Origin: JBMYZL01 sp965661765
Lineage (GTDB): Bacteria > Bacteroidota > Bacteroidia > Flavobacteriales_D > Sanyastnellaceae
Assembly (NCBI GenBank): GCA_965661765.1
Contig: CBFIFE010000002.1
Coordinates: forward strand, 1-64,000
Reading direction: 5' to 3'
DNA: 64,000 bases
Made by a program: the position numbers and the translations under genes. A model generated the notes under the pieces. It made no database searches, had not been told where the DNA came from, and saw nothing but the letters and a program-made list of their open reading frames with translations. Within the stretch, counting starts at the first letter, position 1; each line of letters opens with the position of its first letter. Shown here one piece after another: positions 52,830 to 59,976 of this stretch.

Positions 52830-54854
52830 ATGTACGACATCATAGAATTGAATGGCAAGAAAGTTGCCGACCTGCGCGAAATCGCAAAAAACCTGGGCAT
52901 TCGTCGTTTGGACAAGTTGAAAAAGCAGGATTTGGTGTATTCCATCCTCGACGAGCAAGCCCTGAAGCCTGTGAAACAGTCTGGCTCACCCTCGTCCGCA
53001 GCTTCTGGCAACAACAATGGCAGGAGGCAGAATGTTGAATCGGAAGCAAAAGCAACGACACCCCCGCCATCCAAGGATTCCGACGGCGACCGCCAGGCTG
53101 GAGACGCCATGCGCGCACGGCGAAATCAACGCAACAATCGCGGTGCAAAGGAGCGTGTTGCACGGCCAGAAAACGCAGAAGAGACCGAAAAGGCTCGTCA
53201 CGCAGACGCCCGACCAACGGATTCGTCAGGAGCGCATGCGACAAACCAAGAACAGGCTGCAACATCGGACGCCAGCAAGGATGGAGACAACCGTTCCAAG
53301 CCAGAGCGCTCAGCAAACCCGGACGCTCGTGCCCCCAGGAAAGATCGCTCGCAGAACCGTCGTCGCGGAAACAATGCCGAAGGGACTCCTGTCCAAGAGG
53401 CCACTCCCAATGACGAGGCATCAACCGTTGACACGTCCCCTGCCCATTCAGGCAATCGCCGTGAAGGGGAACGCACAAGTGGGCGAAACCCCAGGGGTGG
53501 GCGTGGTGCGGAGGGTGCCAAAGCCGATTCCCGAGGCAATCGCAATGATGGCAACGAACGCGGGGAACGCAGCAACAACCGCAACGACGGCAACGAACGC
53601 GGGGATCGCAACAACAATCGAAACGACCGCAACAGTCGCAATGACCGAGGCGATCGCAATGACCGAGGCGATCGAAACAACAACAGACGCCAGAAGCGGG
53701 ACCCCTTCATCAGTGAGCCTGAAGAACACGGTTTCAACTTCGACGGGATCATCGAAGCCGAAGGCGTACTCGAAGTTCAGCCTGAAGGGTATGGTTTCCT
53801 TCGGTCAGCGGATTACAACTACCTGAACTCCCCGGATGACGTTTACGTCAGTGCAAAGCAAATCAAGCAGTTTTCGCTGCAAACCGGTGACAATGTCGTC
53901 GCGAAAATCCGTCCGCCCAGGATTGGGGAGAAATTCTATCCGCTGATTGATGTGGACAGCATCAACGGCCGCTCTCCTGAGTGGGTGCGAGATCGTGTTC
54001 CTTTCAAATTCCTGACGCCCCTGTTCCCACAAGAACAGTTCAAATTGAGCACACGCGGGGGAAACATCTCAACGCGTCTCATGGACCTCTTCGCCCCCGT
54101 CGGAAAAGGACAGCGAGGAATGCTGGTCTCGCAACCGAAAACAGGAAAGACCACCTTGTTGAAAGATGTAGCCAATGCCATCAGCATCAACCACCCAGAA
54201 GTTTATTTGATCATCCTCCTCATCGACGAGCGTCCTGAGGAAGTCACTGACATGAAACGCAGCGTCAATGCAGAGGTCATCGCCTCGACGTTTGACGAGC
54301 CGGCAGATCGCCATGTCAAGATTGCGAACTTGGTGCTCGAAAAGTCCAAAAGAATGGTGGAATGCGGACATGACGTTTGCATTCTGCTCGATTCCATCAC
54401 GCGATTGGCTCGGGCGTACAACACTGTTTCTCCGAGCTCCGGCAAGATCCTGAGTGGCGGTGTCGAGGCGAATGCATTGCAGAAACCCAAGCGCTTTTTT
54501 GGTGCAGCGAGGAACATTGAAAACGGAGGCTCGCTTTCCATCATTGCCACGGCCTTGACAGAGACCGGCTCGAAAATGGATGAAGTGATTTTTGAGGAAT
54601 TCAAAGGAACCGGCAATATGGAATTGCAACTCGATCGTCGGATTTCGAACCGGCGCATTTACCCTGCCATTGACATTCTTTCCTCCGGTACCCGCAGAGA
54701 AGATTTGCTCATTGACAAAGAGTCGATGCAGCGCATTTGGATCTTGCGAAAGCATCTGGCCGATATGAACCCCGTCGAGGCCATGGAATTCATGAAAGAG
54801 CGAATGGAAGCCACACGATCGAATGAAGAATTCCTCAGTTCGATGAACGGATGA
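52830..54854 (+). CDS. rho: Transcription termination factor Rho with disordered insert
   Basis: The protein has 674 residues, far longer than E. coli Rho (419). The N-terminal domain MYDIIELNGKKVADLREIAK (1-45) is followed by about 240 disordered residues, first Lys/Glu/Ala-rich and then Asn/Arg/Asp/Gly repeats. The RNA-binding OB fold contains GYGFLRSADYNYL, and the ATPase has QRGMLVSQPKTGKTTLLKD (Walker A), LIILLIDERPEEVTDM and the R-loop. Large inserts of this type are known in Bacteroidota Rho and promote phase separation in Bacteroides. The ATG at 52830 matches the family N-terminus. It overlaps the next gene by four bases. Confidence 0.96.
   Translation: MYDIIELNGKKVADLREIAKNLGIRRLDKLKKQDLVYSILDEQALKPVKQSGSPSSAASGNNNGRRQNVESEAKATTPPPSKDSDGDRQAGDAMRARRNQRNNRGAKERVARPENAEETEKARHADARPTDSSGAHATNQEQAATSDASKDGDNRSKPERSANPDARAPRKDRSQNRRRGNNAEGTPVQEATPNDEASTVDTSPAHSGNRREGERTSGRNPRGGRGAEGAKADSRGNRNDGNERGERSNNRNDGNERGDRNNNRNDRNSRNDRGDRNDRGDRNNNRRQKRDPFISEPEEHGFNFDGIIEAEGVLEVQPEGYGFLRSADYNYLNSPDDVYVSAKQIKQFSLQTGDNVVAKIRPPRIGEKFYPLIDVDSINGRSPEWVRDRVPFKFLTPLFPQEQFKLSTRGGNISTRLMDLFAPVGKGQRGMLVSQPKTGKTTLLKDVANAISINHPEVYLIILLIDERPEEVTDMKRSVNAEVIASTFDEPADRHVKIANLVLEKSKRMVECGHDVCILLDSITRLARAYNTVSPSSGKILSGGVEANALQKPKRFFGAARNIENGGSLSIIATALTETGSKMDEVIFEEFKGTGNMELQLDRRISNRRIYPAIDILSSGTRREDLLIDKESMQRIWILRKHLADMNPVEAMEFMKERMEATRSNEEFLSSMNG
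53541..53696 (+). repeat. Tandem repeats encoding the Asn/Arg/Asp insert of Rho
   Basis: Units encoding NRNDGNERGDR and NRNDRGDR repeat about eight times, including two consecutive 18-base copies near 53640-53675. They encode a basic low-complexity segment within the Rho insert. Confidence 0.75.
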
Positions 54855-55408
54855 TGATGCCGGACCGGATGCTCCCCGTTGTCGGTGCGCTCGTTTGGCT
54901 CACCTTCAAATATGTTGGCCTGATTTGGTTGACTTGGGACGCTTCTGCCATGGCCGGTGGTTTGGTTCATATGCTCATTCTGTTGGGGTTGGGTGCTTGG
55001 GCTGCACAGACCAAGGGCATTGCAGATTCCAACCGATGCGTCAGTTTTTTGGATGCGTTGATTGCCGTGCTTCGGGTGACCTTTCGGTATGTGCTCGTGG
55101 GGGGCGTTGCGGTCGGAGTTTGGTACTTTGTGTTGAACGCCGATGGTGTCGCTGCGCGCAAGGCCGAGCAAGTCATGCGCATTGAAGAGGCCTTGGGGTC
55201 CGACGAGGCTTTTCAGCGAACCCTTGAATTTGCTCCAGAATTGTCCACGATGGATCGCCAAACTGTCTACGAAAATCAGTTGGAGACGCTCGAGATGTAT
55301 TACTCGGCCCCCTTCCATTTGGGCTTTGCTCTCTTGGCTTTGGCCGGTGCAGCGCTCGGATTCAGTTTGGTGGTGACTTTGGTGTGGCGATTCGTTTGGG
55401 GGAATTGA
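54851..55408 (+). CDS. DUF4199-like four-helix membrane protein
   Basis: The protein has 185 residues. Four hydrophobic segments (about 8-25, 35-52, 75-97, 152-180) with a soluble stretch of about 50 residues between the third and fourth (EEALGSDEAFQRTLEF). This layout matches DUF4199 proteins of Bacteroidota, which have no known function. It starts within the rho stop (ATGA). Several in-frame ATGs near the start leave the exact N-terminus open by a few residues. Confidence 0.78.
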   Translation: MMMPDRMLPVVGALVWLTFKYVGLIWLTWDASAMAGGLVHMLILLGLGAWAAQTKGIADSNRCVSFLDALIAVLRVTFRYVLVGGVAVGVWYFVLNADGVAARKAEQVMRIEEALGSDEAFQRTLEFAPELSTMDRQTVYENQLETLEMYYSAPFHLGFALLALAGAALGFSLVVTLVWRFVWGN

Positions 55409-55437
55409 AACAATTTGAGATTGTTGACGTTCCTTTG
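55405..55437 (+). promoter_or_regulatory. Promoter-like element before the PorT-like gene
   Basis: TTG (55405-55407), 22 bases, then TTCCTTTG (55430-55437, one mismatch to TAnnTTTG) ends four bases before the ATG at 55442. It supports this ATG over the upstream one at 55415, which lies upstream of the element. Confidence 0.45.
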
Positions 55438-55441
55438 TCGC

Positions 55442-56173
55442 ATGAATCCACGAATGTTCAGCCAGCGCGCGGCGTTGTTGGTCTTTGCTTGGATGTTCCT
55501 CGGTGGGATGGTTCTGGGTCAAGGCATGGGGCGCAAAAACCTCGCAGCTTTCGATACCAAGCAGTACCATTTCGGTTTTGCTCTCTCGGGCAACTCTGCT
55601 GGTTTCCGCGTCAACATGGCTCAATTGGACAGTCTGAGTGGGAACTTGTTGGGCATTGAAAACAAACCCCAGAGTGGATTCAATCTGGCCATGATCGCCA
55701 GTTGGAATTTCAACAAGTACCTGCGTGTTCGTTTCTTGCCTGGGCTCTCATTCCAGGACCGGGCATTGGTCTACAACTTCAGCGAACCGGACGGTTCCAT
55801 CACGCCCGTTACACGTCGAACGGAATCCGTTTATCTCGACTTCCCTCTGGCCGTCAAGTTTCGGACCGAAAGGGTCGGGAACATTGCAGCATACGGGTTG
55901 ATTGGCGCCAAGATATCCAAGGACATGCAATCGCAAGAAGATGTGAACCAGGCGCTGCTGGAAGAATATCTGCTCATCTTGGACTCTCGAAACCAATCCT
56001 TTGATTTGGGGGCTGGCATCGACATTTTCTTGCCCTTTTTCAAGTTCAGCATCGAGGGGAAATACGAGATCGGTCGAGCGAATGTCTTGTTCCAAGACAA
56101 CAATGCCTTCGCGAATCCGATTGAATCCCTGCGCACCCGCTCCTTCATTTTGTCTTTGTGCTTTGAAGGGTAA
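55442..56173 (+). CDS. porT: PorT-like outer-membrane beta-barrel protein
   Basis: The protein has 243 residues. The signal peptide ends near residue 27 (GGMVLGQGMG). The mature protein consists of amphipathic strands with KNLAAFDTKQYHFGFALSGN, RVRFLPGLSFQDRALVY, SVYLDFPLAVKF and a terminal FSIEGKYEIG to LCFEG, matching the PorT family, a component of type IX secretion. It lies between a DUF4199 gene and a nucleotide-sugar dehydratase gene. The window encodes several T9SS cargo proteins. Other eight-stranded barrels look similar, so PorT is likely but not certain. Confidence 0.83.
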   Translation: MNPRMFSQRAALLVFAWMFLGGMVLGQGMGRKNLAAFDTKQYHFGFALSGNSAGFRVNMAQLDSLSGNLLGIENKPQSGFNLAMIASWNFNKYLRVRFLPGLSFQDRALVYNFSEPDGSITPVTRRTESVYLDFPLAVKFRTERVGNIAAYGLIGAKISKDMQSQEDVNQALLEEYLLILDSRNQSFDLGAGIDIFLPFFKFSIEGKYEIGRANVLFQDNNAFANPIESLRTRSFILSLCFEG

Positions 56174-56185
56174 TCCCTGTTGAAC

Positions 56186-58069
56186 ATGGCCCTGTCTCCA
56201 GCCTTCGATCAGTTCTTGCGACATCGTTTCGCGCCGAGATGGTTGGTTCTGGCGTTGGATCTTTGCCTGGTGTTGTTGGCGTTGGTGGCCGCGGCTTTGC
56301 TTCGGTTCGACTTCCAAGTCCCTGAGCACGAGTGGGCCGTTTTGTGGCGTTTTTTGCCTTGGTTTGTCGGCTTTCGGTTGCTGGGCTTCCGTTTGTTCGA
56401 GACCTATGCGGGCATCATTCGACACACCGGATCGGCCGATGCGCAGCGTGTATTTTGGGCGCTGTCCCTGGGGAGCATCGCGTTTGTTTTGGGCAACTTC
56501 ATTTCTGCCCAAGTTCAACCAGACCACAAATTCCTCGCTCCTTTCTCCATTGTCGCCATCGAGTGGCTGAGTTCTGTGGTGGCCTTGATCGCTGTTCGCC
56601 TGCTGATCAAATGGGCCTTGATGAGCAGCAGACGTTTTGACGGCGAGTGGATTCAAGTGGCCATTTTTGGCGCTGGCGAAGCCGGTTTGATGGCCAAACG
56701 AGCCATCGATCGAGACCTCGCCACTGCGCGCATGCGTGTGGCGACCTTCGTGGACGACGACCCCGGCAAGATTGGCAAAAAACTGGAGGGTGTCGACATC
56801 CTCACTCTTCAAGAAGCCCGCAGGCTTTTTGAGTCCGGACGCATCCACCGACTGATTTTTGCCGTTCGTGATTTGCCCTCAGAGAAACGACGGAGACTGG
56901 TCGACTTGGCCCTGGCCTCTGGGGTCAGGCCGCTTCACGTTCCACCGATTGAACAATGGATTGGCGGGGAGTTGTCTGTGGGGCAGATCCGTGAACTTCG
57001 AATTGAAGATCTGCTCGGTAGGCCGCCCATCCAAATCGATGAGCACTTGGTTCCTTCGACCATCCGCGGCAAACGCGTGGCTGTGACCGGGGCTGCAGGT
57101 TCCATTGGAAGCGAATGTGTCCGGCAACTGATGATGCACAAACCGGCTCAATTGCTGGCCATTGATCAGGCCGAGACCCCGATGCATGATTTGTTGTTGG
57201 AAATGACCAAACTCGGTGTCCATTCGCACATGGACTTGCAAATCGGCGATGTTCGGGATGCCAGACAAGTGCACGACACCTTGATGGCATTCCGCCCCGA
57301 CGTGGTTGTCCATGCGGCAGCCTACAAACACGTCCCGATGATGGAAAAGCAGCCCTGGCAGGCTTTTGAGACCAACGTCGTTGGCACCCTCAACGTGCTG
57401 GAATCCGCCATTTCCAGTGGGGCGAAGCAATTCATTCAAGTCTCCACGGACAAAGCTGTGAACCCAACGAGTGTCATGGGCGCGACCAAACGAATGGCAG
57501 AGCTCGTTGTGATGGCCCACCACGGCTCCTCCCCCACCCGCCTGATCACCACTCGGTTTGGCAATGTCTTGGGCAGCAATGGCAGCGTCATTCCACTCTT
57601 TCGGGCACAAATTGCCGCAGGTGGCCCAGTGACCGTCACCGACGCAGAGGTCACCCGGTTTTTCATGACCATTCCAGAGGCGGTTTCGCTCATTCTGGAG
57701 GCGGGATCGATGGGGGAAGGTGGCGAGGTCTTCTTGTTTGACATGGGCGAGGCGGTCCGGATTCTGGATTTGGCCCAAAAGATGATCTCCCTCGCAGGGC
57801 TCGAACCTGGCAAGGACATCGAAGTACAGATTACCGGGATGCGGCCAGGAGAGAAAATGCACGAAGAGTTGAGCTCCCAGAAGGAAGACCATTTGCCCAC
57901 CCACCACAAAAAAATCATGCGGGTTGCGCATCGAGCAGACCTCCCACTGGATTTGATTCCGAGGATCCGGGCTTGTGCTGAAGACAAAGGAAACCATGCA
58001 GCAGCAATGGAATTGCTGTCGAATTGCATTCCAGAATACGTTCAGGGCTCCATACCTTTGAACGCATGA
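56186..58069 (+). CDS. Membrane-bound nucleotide-sugar 4,6-dehydratase (FlaA1/CapD/PglF family)
   Basis: The protein has 627 residues. Four N-terminal membrane helices (to about 130) and a first Rossmann-like domain (VAIFGAGEAGLMAKRA, about 157-172) are followed by the catalytic SDR domain with VTGAAGSIGSECVRQL (about 296-311), HAAAYKHVPMME and STDKAVNPTSVMGATKRMAE. In the last motif Met replaces the usual SDR Tyr, as in the PglF/WbpM group. It converts UDP-GlcNAc to a 4-keto-6-deoxy sugar for surface polysaccharides. The ATG at 56186 is preferred to the TTG at 56180. Overlaps the next start (ATGA). Confidence 0.93.
   Translation: MALSPAFDQFLRHRFAPRWLVLALDLCLVLLALVAAALLRFDFQVPEHEWAVLWRFLPWFVGFRLLGFRLFETYAGIIRHTGSADAQRVFWALSLGSIAFVLGNFISAQVQPDHKFLAPFSIVAIEWLSSVVALIAVRLLIKWALMSSRRFDGEWIQVAIFGAGEAGLMAKRAIDRDLATARMRVATFVDDDPGKIGKKLEGVDILTLQEARRLFESGRIHRLIFAVRDLPSEKRRRLVDLALASGVRPLHVPPIEQWIGGELSVGQIRELRIEDLLGRPPIQIDEHLVPSTIRGKRVAVTGAAGSIGSECVRQLMMHKPAQLLAIDQAETPMHDLLLEMTKLGVHSHMDLQIGDVRDARQVHDTLMAFRPDVVVHAAAYKHVPMMEKQPWQAFETNVVGTLNVLESAISSGAKQFIQVSTDKAVNPTSVMGATKRMAELVVMAHHGSSPTRLITTRFGNVLGSNGSVIPLFRAQIAAGGPVTVTDAEVTRFFMTIPEAVSLILEAGSMGEGGEVFLFDMGEAVRILDLAQKMISLAGLEPGKDIEVQITGMRPGEKMHEELSSQKEDHLPTHHKKIMRVAHRADLPLDLIPRIRACAEDKGNHAAAMELLSNCIPEYVQGSIPLNA
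58053..58060 (+). promoter_or_regulatory. Perfect TAnnTTTG inside the 3' end of the dehydratase gene
   Basis: TACCTTTG at 58053-58060 ends five bases before the ATG at 58066, within the last codons of the upstream gene. It may allow separate transcription of the small gene that follows. Confidence 0.45.
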
Positions 58070-58464
58070 GCACGAACGATCCCGAGGGCGAAATTCAACG
58101 GCTGGAAGAAGCAGTGATGAAAACGTTTGGAGCCGTTGCTCCAAGTCTGGACTATTCAGAAATGAATGGGGTGGTCGAGCTCACTGTGACCACTTCCAAT
58201 CCCAGGCACCAGCAGCGGTTCTTGTTTCATCGAAGCAACGGTGCGACGAAGCGCCAGGCTTTGGAAGACATGCTGGACTACATCCGCGAACACCGAGGCG
58301 CCGAGCCCACTTACACCATTCAGTGGCGGGCCTTCGGTGACACCGAGTTGCACACCTCCTATTTCTCCGCCCCCAACATTCTCGGGGCGCTGGACAAGTT
58401 CTTTTTTGGGCGGGATTTGCACGTGATCACGGTTTTCTCCGTGACATTGAACCCACTTTCGTGA
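58066..58464 (+). CDS. Hypothetical protein
   Basis: The protein has 132 residues with no signal peptide or membrane segment. I do not recognise a family. The N-terminal helix (EGEIQRLEEAVMKTFGAV) is followed by beta-alternating sequence with GVVELTVTTSNPRHQQRFLF and a SYFSAPNILGALDKFFFG segment. Coding is supported by the ATGA overlap with the upstream gene, a perfect promoter element, and 7 bases to the next gene. Function unknown. Confidence 0.72.
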   Translation: MSTNDPEGEIQRLEEAVMKTFGAVAPSLDYSEMNGVVELTVTTSNPRHQQRFLFHRSNGATKRQALEDMLDYIREHRGAEPTYTIQWRAFGDTELHTSYFSAPNILGALDKFFFGRDLHVITVFSVTLNPLS

Positions 58465-58471
58465 TGCCGTT

Positions 58472-59098
58472 TTGAGTTCAGCACAGTCGCCTTCAGCCGA
58501 TCGCTACTTCACTATCGAATCCCCAAGTGAGGGCCTTTTCAAGGCCAAAGGTTCCAAGCATTTGGGTTATGTTTTCCCGGTTTCCTCCAAAGAGGAAATC
58601 GAACACCACTTGCAGCAACTTCGCAAGCAACACCACTCGGCCCGTCATCACTGCTACGCATACCGTCTGGGGGCGCAAGGAGAGGTGTTCAGGTCCAACG
58701 ATGATGGGGAACCCAACAATTCTGCAGGTCCGCCAATCCTGGGGGCGCTCAGAAGCAAAGAGGTTACGAATTGCCTCGCTGTTGTTGTGCGGTATTTTGG
58801 CGGGACCAAACTGGGTGTGGGCGGACTCATAGAGGCCTACAGGGAAGCCACCTTCGCGGCTTTGGACCAAGGTCAAATTGTCGAGCGGTTCATCCACACC
58901 ACGTTCAAAATCTCCTTCTCCTACGCCAAAATGGGAGAAGTCATGAGCCAATTGAACCGATGGTCTGTCACGCCGGAAGTGACAGATTTCACAGTAAGCT
59001 GTTCGCTTGAAGCATCCGTAAGGCTGCGAGATGCAGACGCATTTGCCCAAAGCTTTGACGACCCCGGCATCCAGGTTCAAGCCTTGCGCACAAAGTAG
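58472..59098 (+). CDS. YigZ/IMPACT family protein (UPF0029)
   Basis: The protein has 208 residues. The IMPACT domain has FKAKGSKHLGYVFPV, HHCYAYRLG, SNDDGEPNNSAGPPIL and VVVRYFGGTKLGVGGLIEAY, the strongest family signature. A C-terminal ferredoxin-like domain follows. In other organisms IMPACT proteins regulate translation-related kinases; bacterial YigZ has no settled role. The only start fitting the frame is TTG at 58472. Convergent overlap of 22 bases with the methyltransferase gene. Confidence 0.9.
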   Translation: MSSAQSPSADRYFTIESPSEGLFKAKGSKHLGYVFPVSSKEEIEHHLQQLRKQHHSARHHCYAYRLGAQGEVFRSNDDGEPNNSAGPPILGALRSKEVTNCLAVVVRYFGGTKLGVGGLIEAYREATFAALDQGQIVERFIHTTFKISFSYAKMGEVMSQLNRWSVTPEVTDFTVSCSLEASVRLRDADAFAQSFDDPGIQVQALRTK

Positions 59099-59847
59099 AC
59101 GAAGTGCTCTTCGCCCAACGAATAGCGTTCTGCCTTGGCAGTCCCCACTTCCTGGGCCACATTGTGCACGATGACCTCAAATCCAGCCGCTTTCAATCGC
59201 GCCGGGTAGTCGCGATGACCAAACAGCCGCAAATGGTCGCGCTGCCAATACAAGCGCTCGCGTTCGGCTGGATCCACCACTGATGGATCCTCTTCCGTCT
59301 CTGGATTTTTGTAATCGATGGGCACTTGAAAAATCCCCCAACCGCCAGGCTTCATGACCCGAAAGAATTCTTTCAAAACTGCCCGGTCGTCAGCCACGTG
59401 TTCCAACAAGTGATTCGCCATCACCACATCAAAGCTGTTGTCGTCAAATGGAATGCTGTGAACATCGAAGTGGTGATCAGCCCAGGGCGAATTCAAATCT
59501 CCCGTGACATAGTCCAGGTTTCCCATGTTTCGGAACAACTTCAAGTAGCAATACTCAGGGGCCAAATGAAGCATTCGCAATGGCGCCTGAAAAAAATCTG
59601 TGTGCTTTTGCAGATAGAGCCAAACCGTCCTGTGCCGCTCCAAACTCAACGAATGAGGCGCCAAGGCATTGGGCCGCGGATTGACACGCCCATAAGGCAA
59701 CATTTTCCGGTAAGTCTTTCCAGTGATTGGATCTTCGAAATTGTTGCCCTTCCACAAGAATGCAATTCTCAAGATCGTCCAGTGGGTGACTTGTTGCAGA
59801 ATGTGTCTTGGGACAAAACGGGTCAAAAAGGCAATGAGTTGCTGCAT
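59077..59847 (-). CDS. Class I SAM-dependent methyltransferase
   Basis: The protein has 256 residues. The SAM domain spans about 88-200: LHLAPEYCYLKLFRNM replaces the usual motif I, DYVTGDLN follows, then FDVVMANHLLEHVADDRAVL with the motif-IV-like HLLEHV, and VMKPGGWGIFQVP. The N-terminal GKTYRKMLPYGRVNPRPNALAP segment is characteristic for this group in Bacteroidota. Substrate unknown. Surface polysaccharide genes nearby hint at a cell-envelope substrate, but this is weak. Confidence 0.86.
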   Translation of the reverse strand: MQQLIAFLTRFVPRHILQQVTHWTILRIAFLWKGNNFEDPITGKTYRKMLPYGRVNPRPNALAPHSLSLERHRTVWLYLQKHTDFFQAPLRMLHLAPEYCYLKLFRNMGNLDYVTGDLNSPWADHHFDVHSIPFDDNSFDVVMANHLLEHVADDRAVLKEFFRVMKPGGWGIFQVPIDYKNPETEEDPSVVDPAERERLYWQRDHLRLFGHRDYPARLKAAGFEVIVHNVAQEVGTAKAERYSLGEEHFVYFVRKA

Positions 59848-59891
59848 AACGTACGGGGCAAGAACAGTTGCGTGAATCGGCGCAAAGAAAA

Positions 59892-59937
59892 GTCAAAAAG
59901 AAACGGCGACATCGGGAAAACCCCGACCTCGCCGTTT
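59892..59937 (-). terminator. Intrinsic terminator downstream of the FG-GAP protein gene
   Basis: On the minus strand AAACGGCGA...(59937-59921) pairs with TCGCCGTTT (59916-59901) in a long stem with one internal mismatch around a TTTT loop, followed by TTTCTTTTTGAC. It lies 40 bases after the stop at 59977 and ends transcription before the methyltransferase gene. Confidence 0.8.
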
Positions 59938-59976
59938 CGTTACGGAATGCCTCACCCGAAAGTTGCGGCAATCTGT

